Shown here piece after piece: positions 51,347 to 60,888 of a DNA stretch of 64,000 nt. Position numbers and translations under genes: made by a program. The stretch covers positions 9,543 to 73,542 of the forward strand of contig CAKTQR010000006.1 of the NCBI GenBank assembly GCA_934597175.1, read 5' to 3'. The DNA comes from an uncultured Oscillospiraceae bacterium. GTDB lineage: Bacteria > Bacillota > Clostridia > Oscillospirales > Oscillospiraceae. Each line of letters begins with the position of its first letter. The first letter of the stretch is position 1. Under the pieces are notes generated by a model. That model was not told where the DNA came from. It did no database searches and worked only from the letters and a program-made list of their open reading frames with translations.

Positions 51347-52699
51347 ATGGAAGAACTGTTGGGCAGACAAGCGCCCCACTCGGCAAGCGCAGAGCAGGCC
51401 GTCATCGGCTCTATGCTTATCGACACAAGGTGCATACCCGATGTCATCGAACACCTCAAGGGCGCAGAATTTTATATTCAGCAAAACAGGGATATATTCG
51501 AAACGATATATTCCATGTTCTCCTACGGTCAGACGATAGACCCCATCACCGTGCTCGACCAGATGAAGACGAGGGGCGTGTTCCGTGAAACGAGCACGGG
51601 GTACATTGCCGAGCTCATGCGTGTAACGCCCACGGCGGCGAATGTGTTGGAGTATGCCGCCATCGTCAGCGACAGGGCGCTTTTGCGCAATCTCGCAGCG
51701 GCAGCCGATGAGATAAACACCCTCGTTTACGAGGGCACGGGCGAGGCCGAGAACATGCTTGAGGCTGCCGAGCGCAAGATATACGCTCTGCGGCAGGGCA
51801 GGGTGGTCGGTGGACTTGTGCCGATATCCACCGTCGTGCAGACGGTGTATTCGAATCTTTCCGAAGCGGCATCCAGCGGGCAGAAGATACCCGGCCTGTC
51901 GACGGGTCTAAACGACCTTGACCGATACATCCTCGGCCTTAACAAAGGCGAGCTTATACTCATCGCCGCACGACCCGGCATGGGCAAAACGAGTATTGCG
52001 CTGAATATCGCAATGAATGTCGCAAAGAAAAGCGGCAAGACCGTTGCGGTGTTCTCGCTTGAAATGAGCCGTGAGCAGCTCGTGAGCAGGCTGCTTGCCG
52101 GCGAGGGACTTGTCCCGTCGCAGAATTTGCTCACAGGTCAATTAAACTCCGACGAGTGGAAGCGCATCGCAGCGGCGGCGCAGGTACTAAGCGCTACCGA
52201 CATGCGCATCGACGATAACCCAATGCTGTCTGTTTCCGACATGAACGCACAGTGCCGCAGGATATCGAACCTCGGCCTTGTGGTCATCGACTACCTTCAG
52301 CTCATGCAGTCGGCCGGTGGCGACAGCCGCAAGTATTCGGGCGAAAATCGCCAGCAGGTCGTCAGCGATATCAGCCGCATGCTCAAGATAATGGCCAAGG
52401 AGCTGAATGTTCCGGTCATCTGCCTGTCGCAGCTGAGCCGAGCCAGCGAGGGTCGTCCGAACAAGCGCCCGATGCTCTCCGACCTGCGTGAATCCGGCGC
52501 TATTGAGCAGGACGCCGATGTCGTCATCGGCCTGTACCGAGAGGGCTACTACAATGCCGAGTGCGAGGAGCCCAATGTCTCCGAGGCGATAGTCCTCAAG
52601 AACAGAAAGGGTCAGACCGGCACGGTGAAGCTGTCGTGGCTTGCCGAGTACACCACCTTCGCAGCATACGAAGGAAACCTCAATGAAGACGATTATTGA
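51347..52699 (+). CDS. dnaB: Replicative DNA helicase DnaB
   Basis: 450 residues. The N-terminal helical domain (PHSASAEQAVIGSMLID) is followed by the RecA-like helicase: LIAARPGMGKTSIALNIA (Walker A), FSLEMSREQL, VVIDYLQLM (Walker B), LSQLSRASE and LRESGAIEQDADVVI. It unwinds DNA at the fork. It overlaps tilS by 17 nt. aaggagcggg precedes the ATG. Confidence 0.97.
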   Translation: MEELLGRQAPHSASAEQAVIGSMLIDTRCIPDVIEHLKGAEFYIQQNRDIFETIYSMFSYGQTIDPITVLDQMKTRGVFRETSTGYIAELMRVTPTAANVLEYAAIVSDRALLRNLAAAADEINTLVYEGTGEAENMLEAAERKIYALRQGRVVGGLVPISTVVQTVYSNLSEAASSGQKIPGLSTGLNDLDRYILGLNKGELILIAARPGMGKTSIALNIAMNVAKKSGKTVAVFSLEMSREQLVSRLLAGEGLVPSQNLLTGQLNSDEWKRIAAAAQVLSATDMRIDDNPMLSVSDMNAQCRRISNLGLVVIDYLQLMQSAGGDSRKYSGENRQQVVSDISRMLKIMAKELNVPVICLSQLSRASEGRPNKRPMLSDLRESGAIEQDADVVIGLYREGYYNAECEEPNVSEAIVLKNRKGQTGTVKLSWLAEYTTFAAYEGNLNEDDY

Positions 52700-54035
52700 T
52701 TTTATAAATAAGCACGCAATGCTCCCCGAGGGCACGCATGTGCTGTGCGCCGTGTCCGGCGGGGCGGACTCCATGTGCCTGCTGCATTTTCTGAGCAGCA
52801 ACGCAGAAAGCCTCGGCATAACCGTTGCGGCGGCGCATTTTAACCACCGTCTGCGTGGTGCGGAGGCCGACCGTGATCAGACCTTTGTCGAGGCATGGTG
52901 TAAAGAGCGGGGCATCGTGTGCGAGACCGGCAGCGCCGATGTTGCGGCGTATGCCGAGCAAAGCGGCATGTCCACCGAGGAAGCGGCAAGGCACTTGAGG
53001 TATGAGTTTTTGGAAAAGTGCGCCGATAAGCTCGGCTGCACGGCGATAGCTACCGCCCACAACAGCGACGATAATGCAGAGACCGTGCTTTTAAACCTCA
53101 CCCGGGGCGCAGGCGCAAAGGGCCTGTGCGGCATCCCGCCGGTGCGTGGCAGGCTGATTCGTCCGCTTTTGGCGACGAGCCGTGCGCAGATAGAAGCCTA
53201 CCTTGCCGAAAACGGTGTTGGGCATATTACCGACAGCACGAACGACACCGACGACTACACCAGAAACATCATCCGTCACCGGGTAATGCCCGTTTTGTGC
53301 GGCATTAACCCGGCGTTTTCCGCCTCGGCAATGCGCACGGCGGAGCTTTTGCGTGAGGACGAGGAGTTCTTGGATAAGCTGGCCGCCGATTTTGTAAGCG
53401 GCCATTTTAAAAACGGCTCGCTGCCCATAGCAGAGCTGCAAGCCCTCCCCAAGCCCGTGGCGGCACGGGTGCTGCGCCGCCTTTGCGGCCGAAGCCTCAC
53501 GGCGGGGCATACCAAGGCGCTGTTTGAGCTTGTGAGATCTAAGACCCTTGCTCACGCCGATATCCACGGCATGCGGGTGACCGCCGACCACGGCAGGCTG
53601 TATTTCGGACAAAAGCCGATCATCTTGCCGGACACGGAGCTTCGTATCGGCGAAAAAACGGTCATCGGGGACGGTGTTTTCGTCGTCGAGTGCGAGCTGC
53701 TGCCCAAAAACAGCAAAGTTTTCAAATCATTAAATACTTTTTTCTTTAATTTTGACGCCGTTTGTGGTACGATATTCTTTACTTCCCGCAAGGACGGGGA
53801 CAAGATACGCTTAAACGGCAGAAATTGCACCAAAAGCCTCAAGGATCTTTTCTCGGAGGCAAAAATGACGCAGCTTCAGCGGAGCATGACTCCCGTGCTG
53901 CGTGACGAAAAGGGAGTTATCGCAGTTTACGGCTTCGGCGTCGCCGAACGCTGCTCGGTAAAGCCGGGCGATGCCGTGCTGCGTGTCACGATAAATAAAA
54001 ATGACCGTACGGGGGACAATCTAAAAAATGAGTAA
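52683..54035 (+). CDS. tilS: tRNA(Ile)-lysidine synthetase
   Basis: 450 residues from the ATG at 52683. VLCAVSGGADSMCLLHFL is the PP-loop; FNHRLRGAEADRD and TAHNSDDNAETVLLNLTRG are typical, and the C-terminal half has the TilS-specific domains ending in TINKND. It converts the wobble C of tRNA-Ile2 to lysidine so that AUA is read. It overlaps dnaB and hpt (8 nt). Confidence 0.94.
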   Translation: MKTIIDFINKHAMLPEGTHVLCAVSGGADSMCLLHFLSSNAESLGITVAAAHFNHRLRGAEADRDQTFVEAWCKERGIVCETGSADVAAYAEQSGMSTEEAARHLRYEFLEKCADKLGCTAIATAHNSDDNAETVLLNLTRGAGAKGLCGIPPVRGRLIRPLLATSRAQIEAYLAENGVGHITDSTNDTDDYTRNIIRHRVMPVLCGINPAFSASAMRTAELLREDEEFLDKLAADFVSGHFKNGSLPIAELQALPKPVAARVLRRLCGRSLTAGHTKALFELVRSKTLAHADIHGMRVTADHGRLYFGQKPIILPDTELRIGEKTVIGDGVFVVECELLPKNSKVFKSLNTFFFNFDAVCGTIFFTSRKDGDKIRLNGRNCTKSLKDLFSEAKMTQLQRSMTPVLRDEKGVIAVYGFGVAERCSVKPGDAVLRVTINKNDRTGDNLKNE

Positions 54036-54576
54036 AGATATGAAAAACGACATAGAAAGAGTGTTTTTCACCGAGGAGGAGATCGAGACCAAGGTCAAGG
54101 AACTCGGCGAGCAGATCTCAAAGGATTTCGAGGGCAAAGATCCTCTTTTTGTCGGCGTTTTGAAGGGCTGCTTCGTGTTCATGTCCGACCTTATGCGCCA
54201 TGTGACGATACCCTGCTCCGTGGATTTCATGGCCGTGTCCTCGTATAAGGGCACGACATCGACAGGAGCGGTGTCCATTCAGAAGGACCTGAGCCAGAAT
54301 ATCGAGGGCAGACATGTCGTTATGGTCGAGGATATCCTCGATTCGGGCGTGACGCTCAGCTATCTTCAGAATTATCTTTCCGCACGCAAGCCTGCGTCCA
54401 TTACCATCGCAACGCTGATGGATAAGCCCTCACGCAGAAAAGCGCCCGTGTACGCAAAGTATTCCTGCTTTGAAGTCCCCGATGCCTTCGTCGTCGGCTA
54501 CGGACTTGATTATAACGAGCTTTACCGCAATCTCCCCTATATCGGCGTGCTCAAACCCGAAATTTACTCAGACTAA
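54028..54576 (+). CDS. hpt: Hypoxanthine phosphoribosyltransferase
   Basis: 182 residues. FVGVLKGCFVFMSDLMR, SSYKGTTSTG (flexible loop) and VVMVEDILDSGVTLSYL (PRPP site) identify it; VVGYGLDYNELYRNLPYIGVL closes it. It salvages hypoxanthine and guanine. The tilS-hpt-ftsH order is common in Firmicutes. Confidence 0.96.
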   Translation: MSKDMKNDIERVFFTEEEIETKVKELGEQISKDFEGKDPLFVGVLKGCFVFMSDLMRHVTIPCSVDFMAVSSYKGTTSTGAVSIQKDLSQNIEGRHVVMVEDILDSGVTLSYLQNYLSARKPASITIATLMDKPSRRKAPVYAKYSCFEVPDAFVVGYGLDYNELYRNLPYIGVLKPEIYSD

Positions 54577-54590
54577 GAGGATGTGATCAA

Positions 54591-56603
<2,013 letters not shown>

Positions 56604-56936
56604 TAAAAATTTGGGCAGCCATTGGATAATACCGATGGCTGCCTTGCTACATTTCAGGTATATCTGAAGAATTTAGTCGATTTTAGATTTTATCAGTTAT
56701 AACTTATAAAATTGCGATTTTATAGCATCCGAGACTTTCTCTTAGCTGAGAAGTGGAGCTAAACACAAAGCCCAGCATCACGCCGAGCGGTGGGACACTG
56801 GGCTTCTTAAAGTTCAAAATTGCAAGTCCAAATGACCAAATGATAAAGTCCCTGCATTAGCTAAAGAAGGACATAATATATGCTTTCAGAGAATTCTATA
56901 GCTTGACAATTGCTTGCATACTAAAGAGGAAGACAT
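56604..56936. other. AT-rich gap with two hairpins, no gene seen
   Basis: A 9-bp stem ggcagccat/atggctgcc (56614-56622 with 56635-56643) right after ftsH is the likely terminator, though with a poor T-run. A second inverted repeat, aagcccag/ctgggctt (56768-56775 with 56798-56805), lies further on. No credible ORF; base content is clearly more AT-rich than the housekeeping genes. Confidence 0.5.
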
Positions 56937-57614
56937 TCACGATTTTTTGCTAAGGATATCGAGCAAATCAGCTTTTAAGGAGCGGCTTGACACAGTGTTA
57001 ATCTCGTCGAAAGGTGCAACTTGCCGACCGTCCATATAATTCGCGCTCCGAACAGACGCTCGTGCAATACTCCTAAGAGGCTCTTCAATTTTCTTCGTGT
57101 CGAGGGTTACATCAGCTGAAAGCTTATCTGTATAAGCACTTAGATAAGTTACAGACCTTTTGTAGGCGGTAGTTTCTTTTGCTCCCTCAGCTTGGTACGA
57201 TACAGAAATATCTACCTGTGGGAACACATACTGGCCAAGGCTTTTGCCGAACAGTGCGACTTTACCTTGAACGATTTCCTCGGGATAGAGTTCAAACTCA
57301 CCAGTAAAAAGCTCGTCAAGATAAAGCTCATCTGAACTGCCGTTGTTTTTAACATAATTTACCTTGATCGCTATACTTTTTGCAGCGGTTTGCCCTACAT
57401 TTTTTATTCGTAAATATAAAAATGAATTGAAATCAACAAGACTCATGCTAAGCTGTGGCTGAATGCTGTTCTCATATTGCTTTTTATTTTGTTGGTTAGC
57501 CTTAAATGCAGCTGTTGCAGAGATTGCAGCAATAAGCGCAGATGTTGCGGCTATAAGCAGAGAAAATTCCTGCATATGGTTGCTGATGAAATCGAAGAAT
57601 AACTCACAACTCAT
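56937..57614 (-). CDS. Single-pass membrane protein of unknown function
   Basis: 225 residues from the ATG at 57614 (aaggag 7 nt upstream). One membrane segment (about 18-38, SLLIAATSALIAAISATAAF) is followed by a short charged stretch and a predicted beta domain with IQPQLSMSLVDFNSFLYLRIKNVGQTAAKSIAIKV, resembling Ig-like or FxLYD-like folds in which N-x-G-x-x-x-A recurs. The gene is AT-rich against neighbours on both sides, has no operon partner and lies between conserved housekeeping genes, so it may be acquired. I do not recognise a family. Confidence 0.6.
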   Translation of the reverse strand: MSCELFFDFISNHMQEFSLLIAATSALIAAISATAAFKANQQNKKQYENSIQPQLSMSLVDFNSFLYLRIKNVGQTAAKSIAIKVNYVKNNGSSDELYLDELFTGEFELYPEEIVQGKVALFGKSLGQYVFPQVDISVSYQAEGAKETTAYKRSVTYLSAYTDKLSADVTLDTKKIEEPLRSIARASVRSANYMDGRQVAPFDEINTVSSRSLKADLLDILSKKS

Positions 57615-57782
57615 ATTTAACTCCTTTTGAAATGTCCCGTAATGACTTGCGCTGTCAAGGTGCACCTAGTATTCGGGTTAGAGCTTCTTATAAAATTCAA
57701 TATAATTATAATCGTTAAAGAAAATAAAAGCAAGAATATACCTTAAACTTATAAACGACCGGCGAGATTTTTCGTGCAAAGC

Positions 57783-57811
57783 TTGAGAAAAGGGACAGTA
57801 TATGCTATAAT
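57783..57811 (+). promoter_or_regulatory. Promoter of ychF
   Basis: TTGAGA (57783-57788), 17-bp spacer, TATAAT (57806-57811). The rest of the gap 57615-57782 is AT-rich without a gene. Confidence 0.8.
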
Positions 57812-57852
57812 CATCGTATTATGCCATTTGCTGTTTAAGGAGATGCAGATAT

Positions 57853-58944
57853 ATGAAATTAGGTATCGTAGGTCTGCCGAATGTCGGTAAGTCCACGCTT
57901 TTTAACGCCATCACCAACGCAGGAGCGGAGTCGGCCAACTACCCGTTCTGCACGATAGAGCCCAATGTCGGCATGGTTACCGTGCCCGACGAGCGCCTTG
58001 ATTTTCTCGCCTCAATTTATGAGCCGAAGAAGTACACCCCTGCCGTCATCGAATTTGTCGACATCGCAGGTCTTGTCAAGGGCGCATCCAAGGGCGAGGG
58101 ACTGGGCAACAAGTTCCTATCGAATATCCGCAACACCGACGCTATCGTCCATGTAGTGCGCTGCTTTGACGACGAGAATGTCATCCATGTCGAGGGCGGC
58201 ACAGACCCCAAGCGTGATGTTGAGATCATCGACCTTGAGCTTATCATGGCGGACATGGAGATGGTCGAGCGCCGCATCGAAAAGGCGAACAAAAACGCCA
58301 AGGGCGACAAGAAGTTCCTGCACGAGGCCGAGGTCTTCAAGGGACTTTTGGAGCATCTCAACGAGGGCAAGAGCGTTCGCAGCTATGAGTGCGAGCCAGA
58401 CGACATGGAGCTTATCGCAACGAGCGACCTGCTGACCATTAAGCCCATCATCTACGCCGCAAACATGGACGAAAACGGCATATCCGATTACGAAAATAAC
58501 GATTACTACAAGCAGCTTTGCGCCATCGCCGAGGCAGAGGGCGCACAGGTGCTGCCTATCTGCGCAAAGCTTGAGGAGGAGATAGCCGCCCTTGAGCCGG
58601 AGGAGCGGGAGATGTTCCTTGAGGAGATGGGCATGGAGCAGTCTGGCCTTGACCGCATGATAAAGTGCTCGTATGCGCTGCTGGGGCTTATATCGTTCCT
58701 TACCTGCGGACCTGACGAGTGCAGGGCGTGGACGATAAAAAAGGGCACGAAAGCGCCTCAGGCGGCAGGCAAGATACATACCGATTTTGAGCGTGGCTTC
58801 ATCCGTGCCGAGATCGTCGCCTTTGACGACCTGCGTGAGTGCGGCAGCATGGCGGCTGCCAAGGAAAAGGGACTGGTCCGCAGCGAGGGCAAGGACTATG
58901 TCATGCATGACGGAGATGTAACGCTGTTCAGGTTTAATGTGTGA
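57853..58944 (+). CDS. ychF: Ribosome-binding ATPase YchF
   Basis: 363 residues. KLGIVGLPNVGKSTLFNAIT (P-loop), NYPFCTIEPNVG, FVDIAGLVKGASKGEGLGNKFL and, in place of the GTP-specific NKxD, YAANMDENG, which gives ATP preference. A C-terminal TGS domain ends VMHDGDVTLFRFNV. Full length. The stop overlaps the next gene. Confidence 0.97.
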   Translation: MKLGIVGLPNVGKSTLFNAITNAGAESANYPFCTIEPNVGMVTVPDERLDFLASIYEPKKYTPAVIEFVDIAGLVKGASKGEGLGNKFLSNIRNTDAIVHVVRCFDDENVIHVEGGTDPKRDVEIIDLELIMADMEMVERRIEKANKNAKGDKKFLHEAEVFKGLLEHLNEGKSVRSYECEPDDMELIATSDLLTIKPIIYAANMDENGISDYENNDYYKQLCAIAEAEGAQVLPICAKLEEEIAALEPEEREMFLEEMGMEQSGLDRMIKCSYALLGLISFLTCGPDECRAWTIKKGTKAPQAAGKIHTDFERGFIRAEIVAFDDLRECGSMAAAKEKGLVRSEGKDYVMHDGDVTLFRFNV

Positions 58945-59579
58945 TGGAAAATACGATGTTTGTTCTTGAGCTCATCGGTGCGGCGGCGTTCGCCGTATCG
59001 GGGGCGATGGCGGCGATAAAGCGCCATGCGGATATCTTCGGCGTGCTGTTTCTGGGCGTTATCACGGCGCTCGGCGGCGGCGTTATCCGTGATGTGCTGC
59101 TCGGCCAGCTCCCGCCGAGAATGTTCGTGAGCTACTGGTATCTGCTTGCGGCGGTGCTCGCCTCGTTGATAGTGTTTTTCGACGCTTACATAAGAAAAGA
59201 GAAGTATTTTGCGAACAAGGACAAGCTTTCCGAGGTAAACAACATCTTTGACGCAGTCGGCCTCGGCGTGTTCACCGTTTCCGGCATGAACACCGCCATG
59301 GGCGTGAGCGATAATGTCATTTTGATACTCACCCTCGGCGTTATAACCGGCGTGGGCGGCGGCATGCTGCGTGACATGATGATAAACAAAATGCCCAGGG
59401 TGCTAAGAAAGCATGTGTACGCCGTGGCATCTTTAAGCGGCGGCATTTTGTACTATGTGCTGCACATCGTCGGCGTGAACGACATCCTCTCCGCCGTTAT
59501 CGGTATGGTGTTCATCTTCGCCGTCAGGGTACTGGCGACGGCGTATAAATGGAACTTGCCGAGCGTAAAATTTGATTGA
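58944..59579 (+). CDS. TRIC/UPF0126 family membrane protein
   Basis: 211 residues from ATG 58944, which overlaps the ychF stop. Seven likely membrane segments in two similar halves; GGGVIRDVLLG and GGGMLRDMMIN mark each half and show the internal duplication. Relatives (YicG) form trimeric cation channels of TRIC type. Its stop codon lies inside the promoter of the riboswitch unit that follows. Confidence 0.88.
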   Translation: MENTMFVLELIGAAAFAVSGAMAAIKRHADIFGVLFLGVITALGGGVIRDVLLGQLPPRMFVSYWYLLAAVLASLIVFFDAYIRKEKYFANKDKLSEVNNIFDAVGLGVFTVSGMNTAMGVSDNVILILTLGVITGVGGGMLRDMMINKMPRVLRKHVYAVASLSGGILYYVLHIVGVNDILSAVIGMVFIFAVRVLATAYKWNLPSVKFD

Positions 59580-59605
59580 CAGCGGCGGGAAAAATATGAT
59601 ATATT
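59576..59605 (+). promoter_or_regulatory. Promoter of the Mn2+-riboswitch unit
   Basis: TTGACA (59576-59581), 18-bp spacer, TATATT (59600-59605), overlapping the preceding stop codon. Confidence 0.7.
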
Positions 59606-59608
59606 CTC

Positions 59609-59712
59609 TTAAAAGGGAGTAGCTTGCGCATTTTATGCGTCCGTTGCGTCGTCAACGCAGTCATCAGACTCGGTGCATCGGGTACTTTATTGGTATTTGC
59701 AAGACTTTTACG
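59609..59712 (+). promoter_or_regulatory. yybP-ykoY manganese riboswitch
   Basis: The block aaaagggagtagc (from 59611), then cgtcgtcaacgcagtcatcag, the paired ctcggtgcatcgggtac and closing gcaagactttt follow the yybP-ykoY consensus (GGGAGUAG, CGUCAACxC, GCAAGAC), with the outer stem aaaag/ctttt. This class binds Mn2+ and turns on Mn2+ export genes. A terminator hairpin overlaps its end, and a cation ATPase gene lies in the unit, as is usual for the class. Confidence 0.82.
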
Positions 59713-59745
59713 ACAAACAATATGTCGTAAAAGTCTTTTTTTATT
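59702..59745 (+). terminator. Terminator hairpin of the Mn2+ riboswitch
   Basis: Long stem agacttttacgac/gtcgtaaaagtct (59703-59715 with 59724-59736), followed by seven T. Its left arm overlaps the riboswitch outer stem, so ligand binding would prevent it. Confidence 0.88.
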
Positions 59746-59793
59746 TTCGTTTGACGAAAATAAAAAAAGAAAAACTTATTGGGTGGTCATTGA

Positions 59794-60888
59794 ATGGAAC
59801 AGGAAAAATACAAAAGCTTTCTACTGAAATTCGCCTATTGGGCGGCGATAATTTTGATTGCGTCGCTTTTTATAAAGTACCTGCTCGGGCCGCTGACGCC
59901 GTTTCTTATCGCACTTGCGATAGCCCTGCCGATGCAGGCGCTTGCACGGAAGATAACGCAGAAGCTTAAAGTCAACAAAAAGTTTCTGACGGTGCTGCTG
60001 GTGGTGCTGTGCTATGTGCTCATAGCGGGACTTTTGGTGCTTGCGGTGTTTGGCGTGGTGTCGTTTATCGCAGATTGGGCGGCGAAGCTGCCGGATGCAT
60101 TTACCGGCACCATACAGCCGTGGGCGACCGAGGTCGTGAACGATGCGCTCACAAGACTTGAGCGCTATAACCCCGAGCTGCGCTCAAGCGTCGAGGCGGC
60201 ACTGCCGGATGTCATGTCCACCTTCAGCAGTGCGGTCATGAACTTCTCCGTCACCGTGCTCGGCTGGGTGTCCGCCATCGGTGCAGGGCTGCCAAACTTC
60301 TTCTTGGCAACGGTCATCTGCATCATAGCGTCGATATTCTTCGCCCTTGACTACGACGGAATATCGGCAGCGGTACTCGGCGTGCTGCCGGAAAAGGCGC
60401 AGAACATCCTGCGCACGGCAAAGCGGGCGCTGGGCGTCATCGTGGGCAAATACCTCAAGTCGTACATGATAATTCTGCTCATGACCTTTGCGCAGATAGC
60501 CGTCGGACTTCTCATCATTGGCGTTGACAACGCCATGGTCATTGCACTGCTCATTGCGGTGTTCGACATTCTGCCCATCGTCGGCTCGGGACTTGTGCTT
60601 GCGCCGTGGGCGGTGATAAAGCTTTTACAGGGGCAGACAGGCGTCGGCATCGGGCTTGCGGTACTGTGGGCGGTCATCATCATCGTGCGCCAGTACGCAG
60701 AGCCGAAGATAGTCGGCAAGCAGGTGGGACTGCATCCGCTTGCAACGCTTTTGTGCCTGTGGGTCGGCCTCAAGCTTGCCGGCGGCATAGGAATGTTTGC
60801 GCTGCCCATCGGACTGCTCATCATAATGGAGCTCAAGGCCGAGGGACTTATATTTAACAAGGGGAACGAAATTCAGGGAGGTGCTTGA
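59794..60888 (+). CDS. AI-2E family permease
   Basis: 364 residues, about eight membrane segments, with the family pattern PFLIALAIALPMQ near the start and LIAVFDILPIVGSGLVLAPWA plus VVGKQVGLHPLATLLCLWVGLKLAG-like stretch at the end. Relatives export AI-2, or act as sodium/proton or other antiporters. Placement under a Mn2+ riboswitch and just before a cation ATPase hints at ion transport. The ribosome site is weak (gggtggt), and the ATPase gene follows its stop directly. Confidence 0.85.
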   Translation: MEQEKYKSFLLKFAYWAAIILIASLFIKYLLGPLTPFLIALAIALPMQALARKITQKLKVNKKFLTVLLVVLCYVLIAGLLVLAVFGVVSFIADWAAKLPDAFTGTIQPWATEVVNDALTRLERYNPELRSSVEAALPDVMSTFSSAVMNFSVTVLGWVSAIGAGLPNFFLATVICIIASIFFALDYDGISAAVLGVLPEKAQNILRTAKRALGVIVGKYLKSYMIILLMTFAQIAVGLLIIGVDNAMVIALLIAVFDILPIVGSGLVLAPWAVIKLLQGQTGVGIGLAVLWAVIIIVRQYAEPKIVGKQVGLHPLATLLCLWVGLKLAGGIGMFALPIGLLIIMELKAEGLIFNKGNEIQGGA

